NCBI GenBank assembly: GCA_938048735.1
Contig: CALIUM010000009.1
Coordinates: 1-64,000, forward strand
DNA: 64,000 nucleotides
Reading direction: 5' to 3'
Source: an uncultured archaeon
GTDB taxonomy: Archaea; Thermoproteota; Bathyarchaeia; TCS64
Part shown: piece by piece, positions 18,392-26,958 of the stretch
How the letters are laid out: every line of letters begins with the position of its first letter
How positions within the stretch are numbered: position 1 is the stretch's first letter
The notes under the pieces: generated by a model
The model's input: the letters and a program-made list of their open reading frames with translations, nothing else
Told to the model about the DNA's origin: nothing
Database searches by the model: none
Translations under genes and position numbers: made by a program

Positions 18392-20227
18392 TCATATCAG
18401 CTCCTTCAGCTCATCCATCGGGTATAGCTCAATGGCCTGCCACCACTTAACGAGGAGCTCCTTCCTTAAGCCTTCATCCTCCGGGAGCTGGAGGGGCCTG
18501 CCCCTCCCATCTAGGAGCACTCCAGCCACACCACCCATCACCTTCTTCTCAAGTTTGTGCCCAGGGCCCATCCCGACGTCGAAGCCCCTTTGTGGCGTGA
18601 TCACGGCGTTCGCATCCTGCCTCTCGGGGAGGTTTATACGCTTTATCTCTCCGAACTTCACCTCCTCCTTCAGGATCTCTCCGTCGGGCATCTCGAGCTC
18701 GACCGTCATCACTGGATCTCCGAGTTTCCCCACTCCGGCTGGGGCTATAACGGTTCCAAGCCTCACTAGGCAGTCCTTATCGAAGATGTTCCAGGCTGCC
18801 TCCCTGTAGACCGTTGATAGGACTCCGAGGTGGGGCATCATGAAGACGCTGTCCTGGAACATCTTGGTGACCCCCTCAGGCTGGAAGGCGTCTGTGAGGA
18901 TGAACATGCTCTGGATCCTCCTAGGAGCGTGGCTGAGGAGACCACCCGTCCCCGCTATGATGTCTATGATCATCATCTTTATGTAGGTCTCCTCCAGTTC
19001 CTGCTCGAACATATCTGATATGGTTCTCTGGACCTGTATCCCCTTCAGCCTCGTCGCTATAGTCTTATGATGCTCGAGCCCTAGGCGCAGGGCCTCCCTC
19101 GCAACGGCATGCTCGACTATTAGATCCTCTAGGGTCTGGGGTATGGTGGTGGGCCTTATCATCTTATTCATAAGCCTATTTGCCACCTCCTCCTCATCTA
19201 TCTTGAACGGGAGCCATCTCACTATGTTCGGGAGACCTGCAGACTTCATCACGTTAGTCACGCTGTAACTCATTCCTAGGTTGGCGCTCACGCTCCTGAC
19301 AAAGCGTCCGTCGACCACAGAGTAAACGTTGGTCGTCGCCCCACCAAGGCCTACCCCAAGTACGTTCTCTTTATATACGCTCGCTATAAGCTGCATCGCC
19401 ATCCCCTCACCCGCCGGTGTCGGCATTATTGGGACATCCGTCCACTTCATGAGCTTTGTATATCCTGGGGCATGGCTCATGACATGCTCCATGAAGAGCT
19501 CGTGGATCGCCCTTCTAGCGGGCTCCGTGTTCTCAACCTCCAAGACTGGCCTTATATTGTCAACGAGGGTTAGGGCGAACTCAGATCCCATAAGCTTCTC
19601 TATTTGGGGTTGGAGAGCCTTATTCCCCGCGTAGACTATTGGAAGCTGGTAACCTGCCCCGAGCCTCGGCTTCGGGCCGGCCGCCTTTATCAGCTCCGCA
19701 ATCTCCACTACATGGGCGGTTGCTCCGCCATCCGTTCCCCCGGCCAGGAGTATCATATCAGGTCGAAGGCTCCTTATACGCTGGATCTTCTGGTAGGGCT
19801 GGCGTCCATCATCCCTGGCGATCACATCCATAACTATTGCCCCAGCCCCTAGTGCAGCCCTGTTTGCGCTCTCAGCGGTCATCGTTTTAATCAGCCCAGC
19901 CACCATCATCTGGAGCCCTCCTCCGGCGCTGCTCGTCGTGCAGTATAGATCGACACCTATCTTACCATCGTAGGGGACCACTATTCCACTCCCATCTGGA
20001 GCTAGGATCCTGTGGCCTGTGAGTTCCTCCACCTCTCTCACGGCGTTTCTAACACCAAGGGTTACATCCTCATATGGCGCCTCGACGGTTGTTGGGGCCT
20101 CCCCAGCTATGACGAACCTCCACTCCCCGGACTCGTTGGAGAAGAACCTAGCCTTAGTCGTTGTGCTCCCCACATCTGTTGCCAGGATGTATCTCATCTC
20201 CTCCTTAGGCTTTCTCAGGGTCACCAT
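18392..20227 (-). CDS. GlmL/MutL-family ATPase (glutamate mutase L-like)
   Basis: The 611-residue protein opens with the actin/Hsp70-fold phosphate loop DVGSTTTKARFF and carries LLAGGTDGGATAHV (about 176-189), VGLGGATTNVYSVVDG (about 293-308) and the late GDPVMTVELEMPDG. This is the MutL/GlmL family encoded with adenosylcobalamin-dependent glutamate mutase, where the protein is thought to reactivate the B12 enzyme. No mutase subunits (GlmS, GlmE) are present in this window; the coupled neighbour is the KOW/biotinyl-fold protein instead, so it may serve a different enzyme. Translation may start at Met11 (ATG at 20197), giving MRYILATDVG as in relatives; the TATA box only about 15 bases from the first ATG supports the later start. 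Confidence 0.85.
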   Translation of the reverse strand: MVTLRKPKEEMRYILATDVGSTTTKARFFSNESGEWRFVIAGEAPTTVEAPYEDVTLGVRNAVREVEELTGHRILAPDGSGIVVPYDGKIGVDLYCTTSSAGGGLQMMVAGLIKTMTAESANRAALGAGAIVMDVIARDDGRQPYQKIQRIRSLRPDMILLAGGTDGGATAHVVEIAELIKAAGPKPRLGAGYQLPIVYAGNKALQPQIEKLMGSEFALTLVDNIRPVLEVENTEPARRAIHELFMEHVMSHAPGYTKLMKWTDVPIMPTPAGEGMAMQLIASVYKENVLGVGLGGATTNVYSVVDGRFVRSVSANLGMSYSVTNVMKSAGLPNIVRWLPFKIDEEEVANRLMNKMIRPTTIPQTLEDLIVEHAVAREALRLGLEHHKTIATRLKGIQVQRTISDMFEQELEETYIKMMIIDIIAGTGGLLSHAPRRIQSMFILTDAFQPEGVTKMFQDSVFMMPHLGVLSTVYREAAWNIFDKDCLVRLGTVIAPAGVGKLGDPVMTVELEMPDGEILKEEVKFGEIKRINLPERQDANAVITPQRGFDVGMGPGHKLEKKVMGGVAGVLLDGRGRPLQLPEDEGLRKELLVKWWQAIELYPMDELKELI

Positions 20228-20238
20228 GACCTTTCCCC

Positions 20239-20245
20239 TTATATA
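20239..20245 (-). promoter_or_regulatory. TATA box for the MutL/KOW gene pair
   Basis: On the minus strand this reads TATATAA, only 12-18 bases before the ATG at 20227. Archaeal TATA boxes lie about 26 bases before the transcription start, so transcription would begin inside the annotated frame and the second ATG at 20197 becomes the likelier start. Confidence 0.45.
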
Positions 20246-20271
20246 CCCAAATAACTAAGCATTAAGTTTTT

Positions 20272-20700
20272 CTAAAGGCCCCTAAAACCCGGGTTCCTCT
20301 GGGTTTGTTTTTCACCTTCTATTATTCTCAATGGTATCCTCTCCCCCCTGCGGTTGTATACCGCCGAATTTGAGGGAGAGTAGGGATAGGCGAAGATCAT
20401 CATTACGAGGCCGTAGAAGTTATTCAGATCATCAGTAGATGGGGCTGGGCTCCCTGAGGGGTGGGAGTGAGCTGTCCCGATGATGGAGAAGTCTATTGGG
20501 AGGAGGTGGATAGGAATCTCTGCGAAGCCCCTGCCGGAAACTGCCAGGGGAGGTATCAGAAAATTCTCGAGTTCCGCGTAGCCTCCCCTAACCCTACCCC
20601 TCAGGAGGAGGAAGACCTCCTTTGGATGCCCATCTCTTGCTAGCTCCAGCATCGACTCCAGGAGCGCCCCCTCTATCTTAATCCCTATCATCTTTCCCAT
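20272..20700 (-). CDS. JAMM/MPN-domain metalloprotease-like protein
   Basis: The 142-residue protein is a stand-alone JAB1/MPN domain. It has the catalytic Glu in PKEVFLLL (Glu28) and the metal motif AHSHPSG with His78 and His80, followed by Ser88 and Asp91 in SPAPSTDD, so the JAMM set is complete with a spacing one residue shorter than the consensus. Archaeal JAMM proteins remove SAMP or other ubiquitin-like modifiers, or process sulfur-carrier proteins. No ubiquitin-like protein or E1 gene is in the window. It lies upstream of the MutL gene on the same strand with a 44-base gap containing the MutL promoter. Confidence 0.85.
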   Translation of the reverse strand: MGKMIGIKIEGALLESMLELARDGHPKEVFLLLRGRVRGGYAELENFLIPPLAVSGRGFAEIPIHLLPIDFSIIGTAHSHPSGSPAPSTDDLNNFYGLVMMIFAYPYSPSNSAVYNRRGERIPLRIIEGEKQTQRNPGFRGL

Positions 20701-20739
20701 AAGGATTAATTATGCTGAACCGTCTCAAATCAATTAACC

Positions 20740-21447
20740 ATGATCAAGATGGTCCTTTTAGACTATGATGGAACCCTCCATGATGCCGACTCGGTTCTAA
20801 GAGACGGCTTGGATGGGATAATGGGGTTGAGGGGGAATGAGATCTATCACATATATCTCCACGAGATCCATAGAGGCATAGTTCATAGATATTACCCCGA
20901 AAGGCATGATGATCTCATGTTCCACTGCAGGCTCATCTTCAGACACCTAAATAGACCCTTCGAAGCCCATACCGCAAGCCTATTCTGCAGGAGGTTTATG
21001 GAAGCCGAGGAGAGGGGTTGGAGGGATCCCATCTACTTCGATGATGTTCTGCCGGCCCTGGAGATGATGAAGGGGGATGGCTTGAGGCTGTACCTCTCTA
21101 CTGGTAGGGATGCCGAGAGGAAGGCGGAGGCCCTCGAGAGGTATGCAGGGAAGAAGATCTTTGAGGGGGTCTTCAGCGAGTCCTCCATAGGCCACTTGAA
21201 GTCGAAGCCAGAGTACTACCTCGAAGTTTTGAAGAGCTCTGGATCAAAGGCTGAGGAGACTGTTAGCATAGGAGACTCACCTATGACAGATATAGGACCG
21301 GCTAACAGCATAGGTATAACAACAATCTGGGTGAACAGGAGGGGCGAACCCCAACCAGGCCATGAAGAGCTCAAACCCACATACGAGACGAGGAACCTTC
21401 TAGAGGCTGCGGGATTAATTCAAGCCATCAATGAAGGTTCACTATGA
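20740..21447 (+). CDS. HAD-superfamily phosphatase
   Basis: All four HAD motifs are visible in 235 residues: nucleophile DYDGT (Asp8, Asp10), motif II as LSTGRD, the motif III Lys in KSKPEYYLE and motif IV IGDSPMTDIGPA. A helical cap (about 20-95) follows motif I, which fits subclass I enzymes such as phosphoglycolate phosphatase and related small-molecule phosphatases. The substrate cannot be inferred. It is transcribed divergently from the JAMM gene, with only 39 bases between the two starts, so their promoters overlap. Confidence 0.85.
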   Translation: MIKMVLLDYDGTLHDADSVLRDGLDGIMGLRGNEIYHIYLHEIHRGIVHRYYPERHDDLMFHCRLIFRHLNRPFEAHTASLFCRRFMEAEERGWRDPIYFDDVLPALEMMKGDGLRLYLSTGRDAERKAEALERYAGKKIFEGVFSESSIGHLKSKPEYYLEVLKSSGSKAEETVSIGDSPMTDIGPANSIGITTIWVNRRGEPQPGHEELKPTYETRNLLEAAGLIQAINEGSL

Positions 21448-21614
21448 GATTCTCTTAGATCTCTTTTTAATGGTTTATGGTAGGCCTTTGCCTTCACCAC
21501 TCATACTTCCTCTATCCTTTATCTCAATAAATTACTCTTTTACTTCATTAATTAGTTATTAAGAGATTCGTGAGTCTTCTCCTTTAAAAAATGAGAAAAA
21601 AACTGGAAATATGA

Positions 21615-22103
21615 TTAAATCTTTTTCAGGATCCACTTCTCCTTTGCATATCCTGTCTCTGCGGTGGGCTGCTCTAATGTTAGGTCTATGATGTCCGCCC
21701 TCAAGCCGCACATCTCTTCAAGGGCTGCGAACATCAGGTTCGTCATGAAGTGGCTTGGGCTCGCTCCCTCCCTCACAAGCCTCATCGAGGAGTTTACGAC
21801 GGAGACTCCGAACATCTCGATTATGACCTCATCCTCCTCGACCTTCGTCAACTTTATCTTCGCTAGGTATCCCATCTCCTCGAGGAAGCTTGCCACCCTC
21901 CTTAAGACCTCGTAGGGTTCCCTGCTGGGAAACTCAATCCTCCTCCTCAACTCCTGGAACCCTATCCTCCCCACCTTCCTGAAGAAAGCCTCAGCAGCCT
22001 CCTTCCCCCAAGTCTCGGAGTAGGCCTTACAGATATTATAATTAACGAAGTCCAAGAACTCGGGCTTGATGGGCTTTATAGGGATCTCCTTATCCAACAT
22101 CAT
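21615..22103 (-). CDS. conserved-looking soluble protein of unknown function
   Basis: I do not recognise this 162-residue protein. The first half is helical (FVNYNICKAYSETWGKEAAEAF, then YEVLRRVASFLEEMGY). The second half has a strand pair (AKIKLTKVEEDEVIIEMFG), a SPSHFMTNLMFAALEEMCG helix and a final strand. This helical-then-strand layout recalls V4R or heme-NO-binding-type sensor domains, but I see no diagnostic residues. Two Cys (NYNICKAY and EMCGLRA) are the only reactive candidates. Codon use matches neighbouring genes, which supports it as a real gene. Confidence 0.6.
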   Translation of the reverse strand: MMLDKEIPIKPIKPEFLDFVNYNICKAYSETWGKEAAEAFFRKVGRIGFQELRRRIEFPSREPYEVLRRVASFLEEMGYLAKIKLTKVEEDEVIIEMFGVSVVNSSMRLVREGASPSHFMTNLMFAALEEMCGLRADIIDLTLEQPTAETGYAKEKWILKKI

Positions 22104-22175
22104 CAGGACAAATTGAATTAAAGAAGATTTATCGTTATCGGATAGTATAGCCCTGAGGCCTATGTTAGGCGGGCT

Positions 22176-22358
22176 TTATACTAAGCGCCTCTCCCTGTTG
22201 AGAGTCTTCCTTCCCCAGGAATATCTCCTCAACCTTGAGTTACTCCCGTATCCACAGGCGGCGCACCTCTTTTTCCTTACATGGTATGCTCTTCGTCCGC
22301 ATCTCCTGCAGCGGATATGCACCTTCTTGCCCGTGTGTAGGGCCGCTTTAGTAGGCAT
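22176..22358 (-). CDS. rpl37e: 50S ribosomal protein L37e
   Basis: The 60-residue protein has the L37e zinc ribbon [24 protein letters not shown] with two CxxC pairs, then the basic tail [13 protein letters not shown]. It belongs to the large subunit. It follows the LSm gene by 13 bases, the usual archaeal lsm-rpl37e pairing. Confidence 0.95.
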   Translation of the reverse strand: MPTKAALHTGKKVHIRCRRCGRRAYHVRKKRCAACGYGSNSRLRRYSWGRKTLNRERRLV

Positions 22359-22371
22359 CCCTATCTATCTC

Positions 22372-22602
22372 CTAGTCTGAGGGGGGAGGAGAGATCATTA
22401 TCACATTATCCCCCCTCAGGATGATGGTTCCAAGCCTCTCGACATTATTCGGGTCGGTTATCAGCTCTGTGTCCCTGAGAACAAGGTTCACATGTTGATC
22501 AAACCCCTCTAGCAACCCTCTGAGGGTCTTTCCCCCTCTAAGCTTAATAAGCACCGTCTTCCCGAGGCTCTGTTCAAGGACCTTCTCAACCATCTCAGCC
22601 AT
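22372..22602 (-). CDS. LSm/Sm-like RNA-binding protein
   Basis: The Sm1 motif (TVLIKLRGGKTLRGLLEGFDQHVNLVL) and Sm2 motif (GTIILRGDNVIMI) are clear. Archaeal LSm proteins form heptameric rings that bind U-rich RNA. The frame is open to 22659, but a GAGGT motif about 8 bases before the ATG at 22602 gives a 76-residue protein of normal family length, so I place the start there. It is co-transcribed with rpl37e. Confidence 0.92.
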   Translation of the reverse strand: MAEMVEKVLEQSLGKTVLIKLRGGKTLRGLLEGFDQHVNLVLRDTELITDPNNVERLGTIILRGDNVIMISPPPSD

Positions 22603-22682
22603 ACCAGTTACCTCTCTTCCACCGCTTTCAAAGGCAGCCATAAACTGTAAGGGTTTCACCTAATAAAGATTTTTGGGCTTAG

Positions 22683-22713
22683 TTCTGGTGCACCCTCGAG
22701 TATCGAGTGGTGA
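22683..22713 (+). repeat. left terminal inverted repeat of the decayed element
   Basis: This 31-base sequence begins TTCTGGTGCACCCTCGAG and is matched without mismatch by the reverse complement of 23271-23301. It contains a small internal palindrome, CTCGA-gta-TCGAG, that could form a hairpin in single-stranded DNA. Confidence 0.9.
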
Positions 22714-22898
22714 AAGGTGAATGAAAGTTAAAATGGGTGATGAAGCTATTTTCATGTATTCTCGCAGTTCGGTTTAAACATTCACAACCAACCCCTAAGC
22801 AATTTTGTTGGAAACGTTCCGAGGCATGGTTAACGAAGATGTTAGGGTCAATTCAGAGCAGACGATAACGTCAAGGCTTAGGCTCATCAAGGCGGTAT

Positions 22899-23270
22899 AT
22901 GGGCGGTTCAAGCGTTATGGCTTGCATATCCCCATACATTGAGCAGCAAGAGGGATGGTTCAAATACGATTTAAGCGACCTACCTAGAATACACCATGTG
23001 TACTTTGAGAAGTGTAGGAAGATTCGGAGGAAGTTCTGGGGTGATCATAGAAAGTCTCAGAAGCTTCAAGCTAAATATCACGAAAAAGAGAAAAGCCGAA
23101 TGGACAACTGTTAGAGTGCCCAAAATGTGAATGGAGAATGAATAGGCATTTGAATGCCGCTATTGACATACACAGGATTGGCACGGTTAGGTTCGCCGTA
23201 GACAGCCCCTCTCATGTGGCCGCGAGCCGATCCGTAAACAAGGCGATGAGCATGAGGGGGGAAGATGCTC
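22899..23270 (+). pseudogene. TnpB-like remnant with internal deletion
   Basis: The first fragment (frame from 22899) contains YFEKCRKIRRKFWGDHRKSQ and LQAKYHEKEKSR, like the helical segment before the RuvC catalytic part in TnpB. A second fragment in another frame (from about 23120) has the second half of the zinc finger, CPKCEWRMNRHLNAAIDIHR, and a tail. The part between them, more than 100 residues in intact relatives, including the RuvC Glu and first CxxC, is missing. The protein cannot be functional. Confidence 0.6.
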
Positions 23271-23301
23271 TCACCACTCGATACTCGAGGGTGCACCAGA
23301 A
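23271..23301 (-). repeat. right terminal inverted repeat of the decayed element
   Basis: This is an exact reverse complement of 22683-22713 over 31 bases. The match ends abruptly at both outer edges, where the flanking bases no longer correspond, as expected for the termini of an inserted element. Confidence 0.9.
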
Positions 23302-23629
23302 TCACCTATCCAGACTAATTTCGAAAATTCAGATTCTTGCTTACGACCCAGTTTTTTTATTGGCTATTTGGAATTATTACGGATTCGTCAAGAAGGCTTA
23401 TGATCTGAACTCTCATGTTTCCTAAAACTAGGTGGCAGGGCTCCTAAGCAAGATAGGAGATTGCGGCGCGATCTCAAAAGGTTTATTAGAGGGTTAAAGG
23501 GCTCAAATGATGCAAAACCAAGTTTAGACGACTTTTAGTCGGATGAAAATGGTTAGCAGGGGGAGTCGGGTTTAGATAATATGGGATTAGCCACCATCGA
23601 TCAAAGCTACTTCAAAAAGGTGAGGGGGC

Positions 23630-26600
23630 TTGAGCCTCACAAGTGAGGATCTCTGGGAGGTCATGAAGGCATTCTTCGTCGAGGAAGGGCTTGTGAACCA
23701 GCACCTAAGGAGCTATAACGAGTTCATCGACAGAACCCTCCAAGAGGTGATCGATGAGATAGGAGGCATAACGATCGAGGTTCCAGGCCACACCTACAAC
23801 ATAAGGTTCGGCTCTATAAAGGTTGGGGATCCAAGGATCGTTGAGGTCGATGGAACAATACGGAGCATATACCCCAGGGAAGCGAGGATAAGGAACATGA
23901 CCTACTCGGCCCCCCTTTACCTGGAGACATTCCTCGACCACAATGGCGAGAACTCGAGTGAGGTTGTTAATATAGGCGACCTCCCCATCATGGTGAAATC
24001 CCGCCTCTGCCCCCTCTCAAAGCTCTCGCCAGAAGAGCTTCTAAGGATTGGGGAGGATCCCGATGAGGCTGGGGGATACTTCATCATAAATGGCTCCGAG
24101 AGGGTGATAGTGGCCCTTGAGGATCTAGCCCCCAACAGGGTCCTCGTCGAGATAGATAACCGGGGCTCTAGACCGGTCTATAGGGGGAAGGTTTTCTCGA
24201 CCACCGTCGGCTTCAGGGCCCGTATAGATATGGCTCTCAAGGCCAAGGGGGACATGGTTGTCTCGATACCCGGCGTCCCTGTCCCCATACCCTTCGTGGT
24301 CTTGATGAGGGCTCTGGGCGTGGAGACGGACAGGGAGATCGCCAACCTAGTCTCACTAGATGAGGAGATTCTGAAGGAGCTGGAGCCCTCCTTTAGGGAG
24401 GCTAGCAACATCGAGACCGTTGAGGACGCGATCCTTTACATTGGTAACAGGGTGGCCTTCGGACAGGTCAAGGAGTTCAGGATTGAGAGGGCGGAGGCAA
24501 TACTCGACCTCAACCTTCTTCCCCATATTGGGAGGGAGAAGAAGGATCGGTTCGAGAAGGCCATATTCCTCGGGGAGATGGCCTCCAGGATCATTGAACT
24601 CAAGCTTGGGAGGCGTGGGGAGGATGATAAGGATCATCTCAAGAACAAGAGGGTTAGGCTCTCCGGGCCCCTGCTGGCTGAACTCTTCAGGAGCACCTTC
24701 TGGAGCCTCTATCGAGATATGCGATACCAGCTGAGGAGGATGAGCGGGAGGAGGAAGGGGGTCCTCATCTCGGCAGCTGTGAGGCCAGGGATCATAACCA
24801 GCAGGATCCAGCACGCCCTTGCAACGGGGAACTGGAGGAGGGGCAGGGTTGGGATGACCCAGCTTCTGGATAGGACTACGACCATCTCTGCCTTGAGCCA
24901 CCTAAGGCGCCTCCAATCCCCCCTCAGCAGGAGTCAGCCGAACTTCGAGGCTAGGGATCTCCACTCAACCCATTGGGGGAGGCTCTGTCCCAACGAGACC
25001 CCTGAGGGGGCGAACTGCGGCCTCGTCAAGAACCTAGCCCTTATGTCCAGCATCTCGATGGGGACTGATCCAGAGAAGGTTAAGAGGGCTCTATTACATC
25101 TCGGTGTAATTCCGGCGAGGATAGCCGACGATGAGACCAGGTTTAGGGGTGCGAAGGTTTTTGTTGAGGGCTACCTCCTAGGCTACTCTCTAAACCCACT
25201 CGAGCTCGTCGAGACCATTAGGGAGATGCGTAGGGGTGGAGAGATAAGCGGGGAGGTGAACATAGCCTATTACGACGACCTGAACGAGATATATGTCAAC
25301 TGCGACGACGGGCGCATCAGGAGGCCTCTAATAATAGTGAGGGATGGTAAACCCCTCCTGAAGGCCAGACACGTAAGGAATATCCAACTGGGGCGATGGA
25401 AGTGGAGCGATCTCATCAGGGAGGGGATTATTGAGTACCTAGACGCTGAGGAGGAGGAGAACGCCTATATCGCCCTAGACCAGAGCCAGTTAACAGAGCA
25501 GCATACACACCTGGAAATATGCAGCTATACTATTCTGGGCGTGACGGCGTCTCTAATCCCATACGCGGAGCATAACCAGTCCCCAAGAAACACCTACCAC
25601 TCGGCGATGGCCAAGCAAGCGGCGGGCCTCTACGCAGTCAACTACAGGGACAGGACCGACACGAGGGGGCATGTGCTCCACTATCCCCAGAAGCCCTTGA
25701 CCAGGACCAAGCCCATGGAGGTTATAGGTTACGAGAGGAGGCCGTCGGGCCAGAACTTTGTGGTCGCCGTCCTCAGCTCCAATGGGTATAACATGGAGGA
25801 CGCCATCATCTTCAACAAGTCCAGCATTGAAAGGGGTCTCGGCCACTCAACCTTCTACAGGATATACAAGGCCGAGTGCAAGAAGTACCTAGGTGGGGCC
25901 GAGGATAAGCTGACCAAGCCGGAGCCCGGGATAAGGGGATATCACGGAGCCGAGGCCTACAGGCTGCTGGAGGATGACGGGATAATCTCAGTAGAGTCGG
26001 AGATCAGGGGAGGCGACATCCTGATCGGGAGGATAAGCCCCCCCAGGTTCATAGAGGAGTACCGCGGATTCGAGGTTGGGGGACCCCAGCTCAGAGACAC
26101 GTCAATAGGGGTTAGGCCCACAGAGGAGGGCGTCGTCGACACCGTCTTCGTCGCGAAGGATGCCGAGGGCGCCCACCTCGTGAAGGTGAAGGTACGAAGC
26201 CACAGGATACCAGAGCTTGGGGACAAGTTCGTCTCCCGCCACGGCCAGAAGGGGGTTATAGGGATGATAGTCCCCCAGGAGGATATGCCCTTCAGCGTCC
26301 ACGGTATAATCCCCGACATCATCATAAACCCCCACGCTTTCCCCTCCAGGATGACCATCGGCCAGTTCATAGAATCCATAGCTGGTAAGGTCGCAGCCCT
26401 GAGGGGAAAGGAGGTCGACGGAACCCCCTTCGACAACGAGAACACCACCACCCTCAAAGAGGCCCTCAGGGCCTTGGGCTTCCAGCCAAGCGGGAGAGAG
26501 GAGATGTACGACGGGATAAGCGGTAGGAGGTTCGACGCCGACATCTTCATAGGGATAGTCTACTACCAGAAGCTCCACCACATGGTCATAGATAAGATCC

Positions 26601-26956
26601 ACGCCAGGGCAAGGGGGCAGGTCCAGATGCTGACGAGGCAGCCGACAGAGGGGAGGTCTAGAGGTGGAGGCCTGAGGTTCGGAGAGATGGAAAGAGACTG
26701 CCTAGTTGGACATGGGGCAGCGATGCTCCTCAAGGACAGGCTTTTAGAGGAGTCCGACGCCTATACAATATACCTCTGCAGGAGATGTGGGAAGCTGGCA
26801 TACTACGACATAAGGCAGAGGAGATATGTGTGCCCCATATGCGGGGAAAAGGGTCTGATCGAACAGTTGACGGTCTCATACGCCTTCAAGCTACTACTAC
26901 AGGAGCTCCAGAGCCTCTGCATATCTCCAACCCTCGAGGTCAGTAAGGAGGTTTAA
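23630..26956 (+). CDS. rpoB: DNA-directed RNA polymerase subunit B (undivided)
   Basis: The 1108-residue subunit is one chain, not split into B' and B''. Recognisable parts are the protrusion and lobe (1-450), the fork region RRLQSPLSRSQPNFEARDLH with RLCPNETPEG, the conserved GHSTFYR and GDKFVSRHGQKGV around the active centre, and a C-terminal clamp zinc ribbon (CRRCG with CPICG). The start is TTG at 23630, preceded by a GGTGAGGGG ribosome-binding site. In most archaea rpoH precedes this gene; here the upstream 330 bases hold no such gene and then the decayed inverted-repeat element. rpoA follows after two bases. Confidence 0.97.
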   Translation: MSLTSEDLWEVMKAFFVEEGLVNQHLRSYNEFIDRTLQEVIDEIGGITIEVPGHTYNIRFGSIKVGDPRIVEVDGTIRSIYPREARIRNMTYSAPLYLETFLDHNGENSSEVVNIGDLPIMVKSRLCPLSKLSPEELLRIGEDPDEAGGYFIINGSERVIVALEDLAPNRVLVEIDNRGSRPVYRGKVFSTTVGFRARIDMALKAKGDMVVSIPGVPVPIPFVVLMRALGVETDREIANLVSLDEEILKELEPSFREASNIETVEDAILYIGNRVAFGQVKEFRIERAEAILDLNLLPHIGREKKDRFEKAIFLGEMASRIIELKLGRRGEDDKDHLKNKRVRLSGPLLAELFRSTFWSLYRDMRYQLRRMSGRRKGVLISAAVRPGIITSRIQHALATGNWRRGRVGMTQLLDRTTTISALSHLRRLQSPLSRSQPNFEARDLHSTHWGRLCPNETPEGANCGLVKNLALMSSISMGTDPEKVKRALLHLGVIPARIADDETRFRGAKVFVEGYLLGYSLNPLELVETIREMRRGGEISGEVNIAYYDDLNEIYVNCDDGRIRRPLIIVRDGKPLLKARHVRNIQLGRWKWSDLIREGIIEYLDAEEEENAYIALDQSQLTEQHTHLEICSYTILGVTASLIPYAEHNQSPRNTYHSAMAKQAAGLYAVNYRDRTDTRGHVLHYPQKPLTRTKPMEVIGYERRPSGQNFVVAVLSSNGYNMEDAIIFNKSSIERGLGHSTFYRIYKAECKKYLGGAEDKLTKPEPGIRGYHGAEAYRLLEDDGIISVESEIRGGDILIGRISPPRFIEEYRGFEVGGPQLRDTSIGVRPTEEGVVDTVFVAKDAEGAHLVKVKVRSHRIPELGDKFVSRHGQKGVIGMIVPQEDMPFSVHGIIPDIIINPHAFPSRMTIGQFIESIAGKVAALRGKEVDGTPFDNENTTTLKEALRALGFQPSGREEMYDGISGRRFDADIFIGIVYYQKLHHMVIDKIHARARGQVQMLTRQPTEGRSRGGGLRFGEMERDCLVGHGAAMLLKDRLLEESDAYTIYLCRRCGKLAYYDIRQRRYVCPICGEKGLIEQLTVSYAFKLLLQELQSLCISPTLEVSKEV

Positions 26957-26958
26957 TT

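Larger units (their letters stand above)
22683..23301. mobile_element. 619-bp decayed insertion element with perfect 31-bp inverted ends and TnpB fragments
   Basis: The ends at 22683-22713 and 23271-23301 are perfect 31-base inverted copies. Between them are fragments with the signature of a TnpB/OrfB protein on the plus strand, broken by an internal deletion and frame changes. No TnpA-like transposase is present, so the element is non-autonomous or dead. I see no target-site duplication flanking it. It lies in the space between lsm and rpoB. Perfect ends around a decayed body suggest either recent insertion of an already deleted copy or selection on the ends as structures. Known IS605 and IS607 elements that carry tnpB lack true terminal inverted repeats, so the family is uncertain. 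Confidence 0.65.

Noticed and set aside
24356..24901. Long antisense open frame inside rpoB (and similar frames at 25957-26550, 26102-26602)
   Set aside because: These are complementary-strand shadows of highly conserved rpoB codons with no family-like sequence, no start signals and biased composition.
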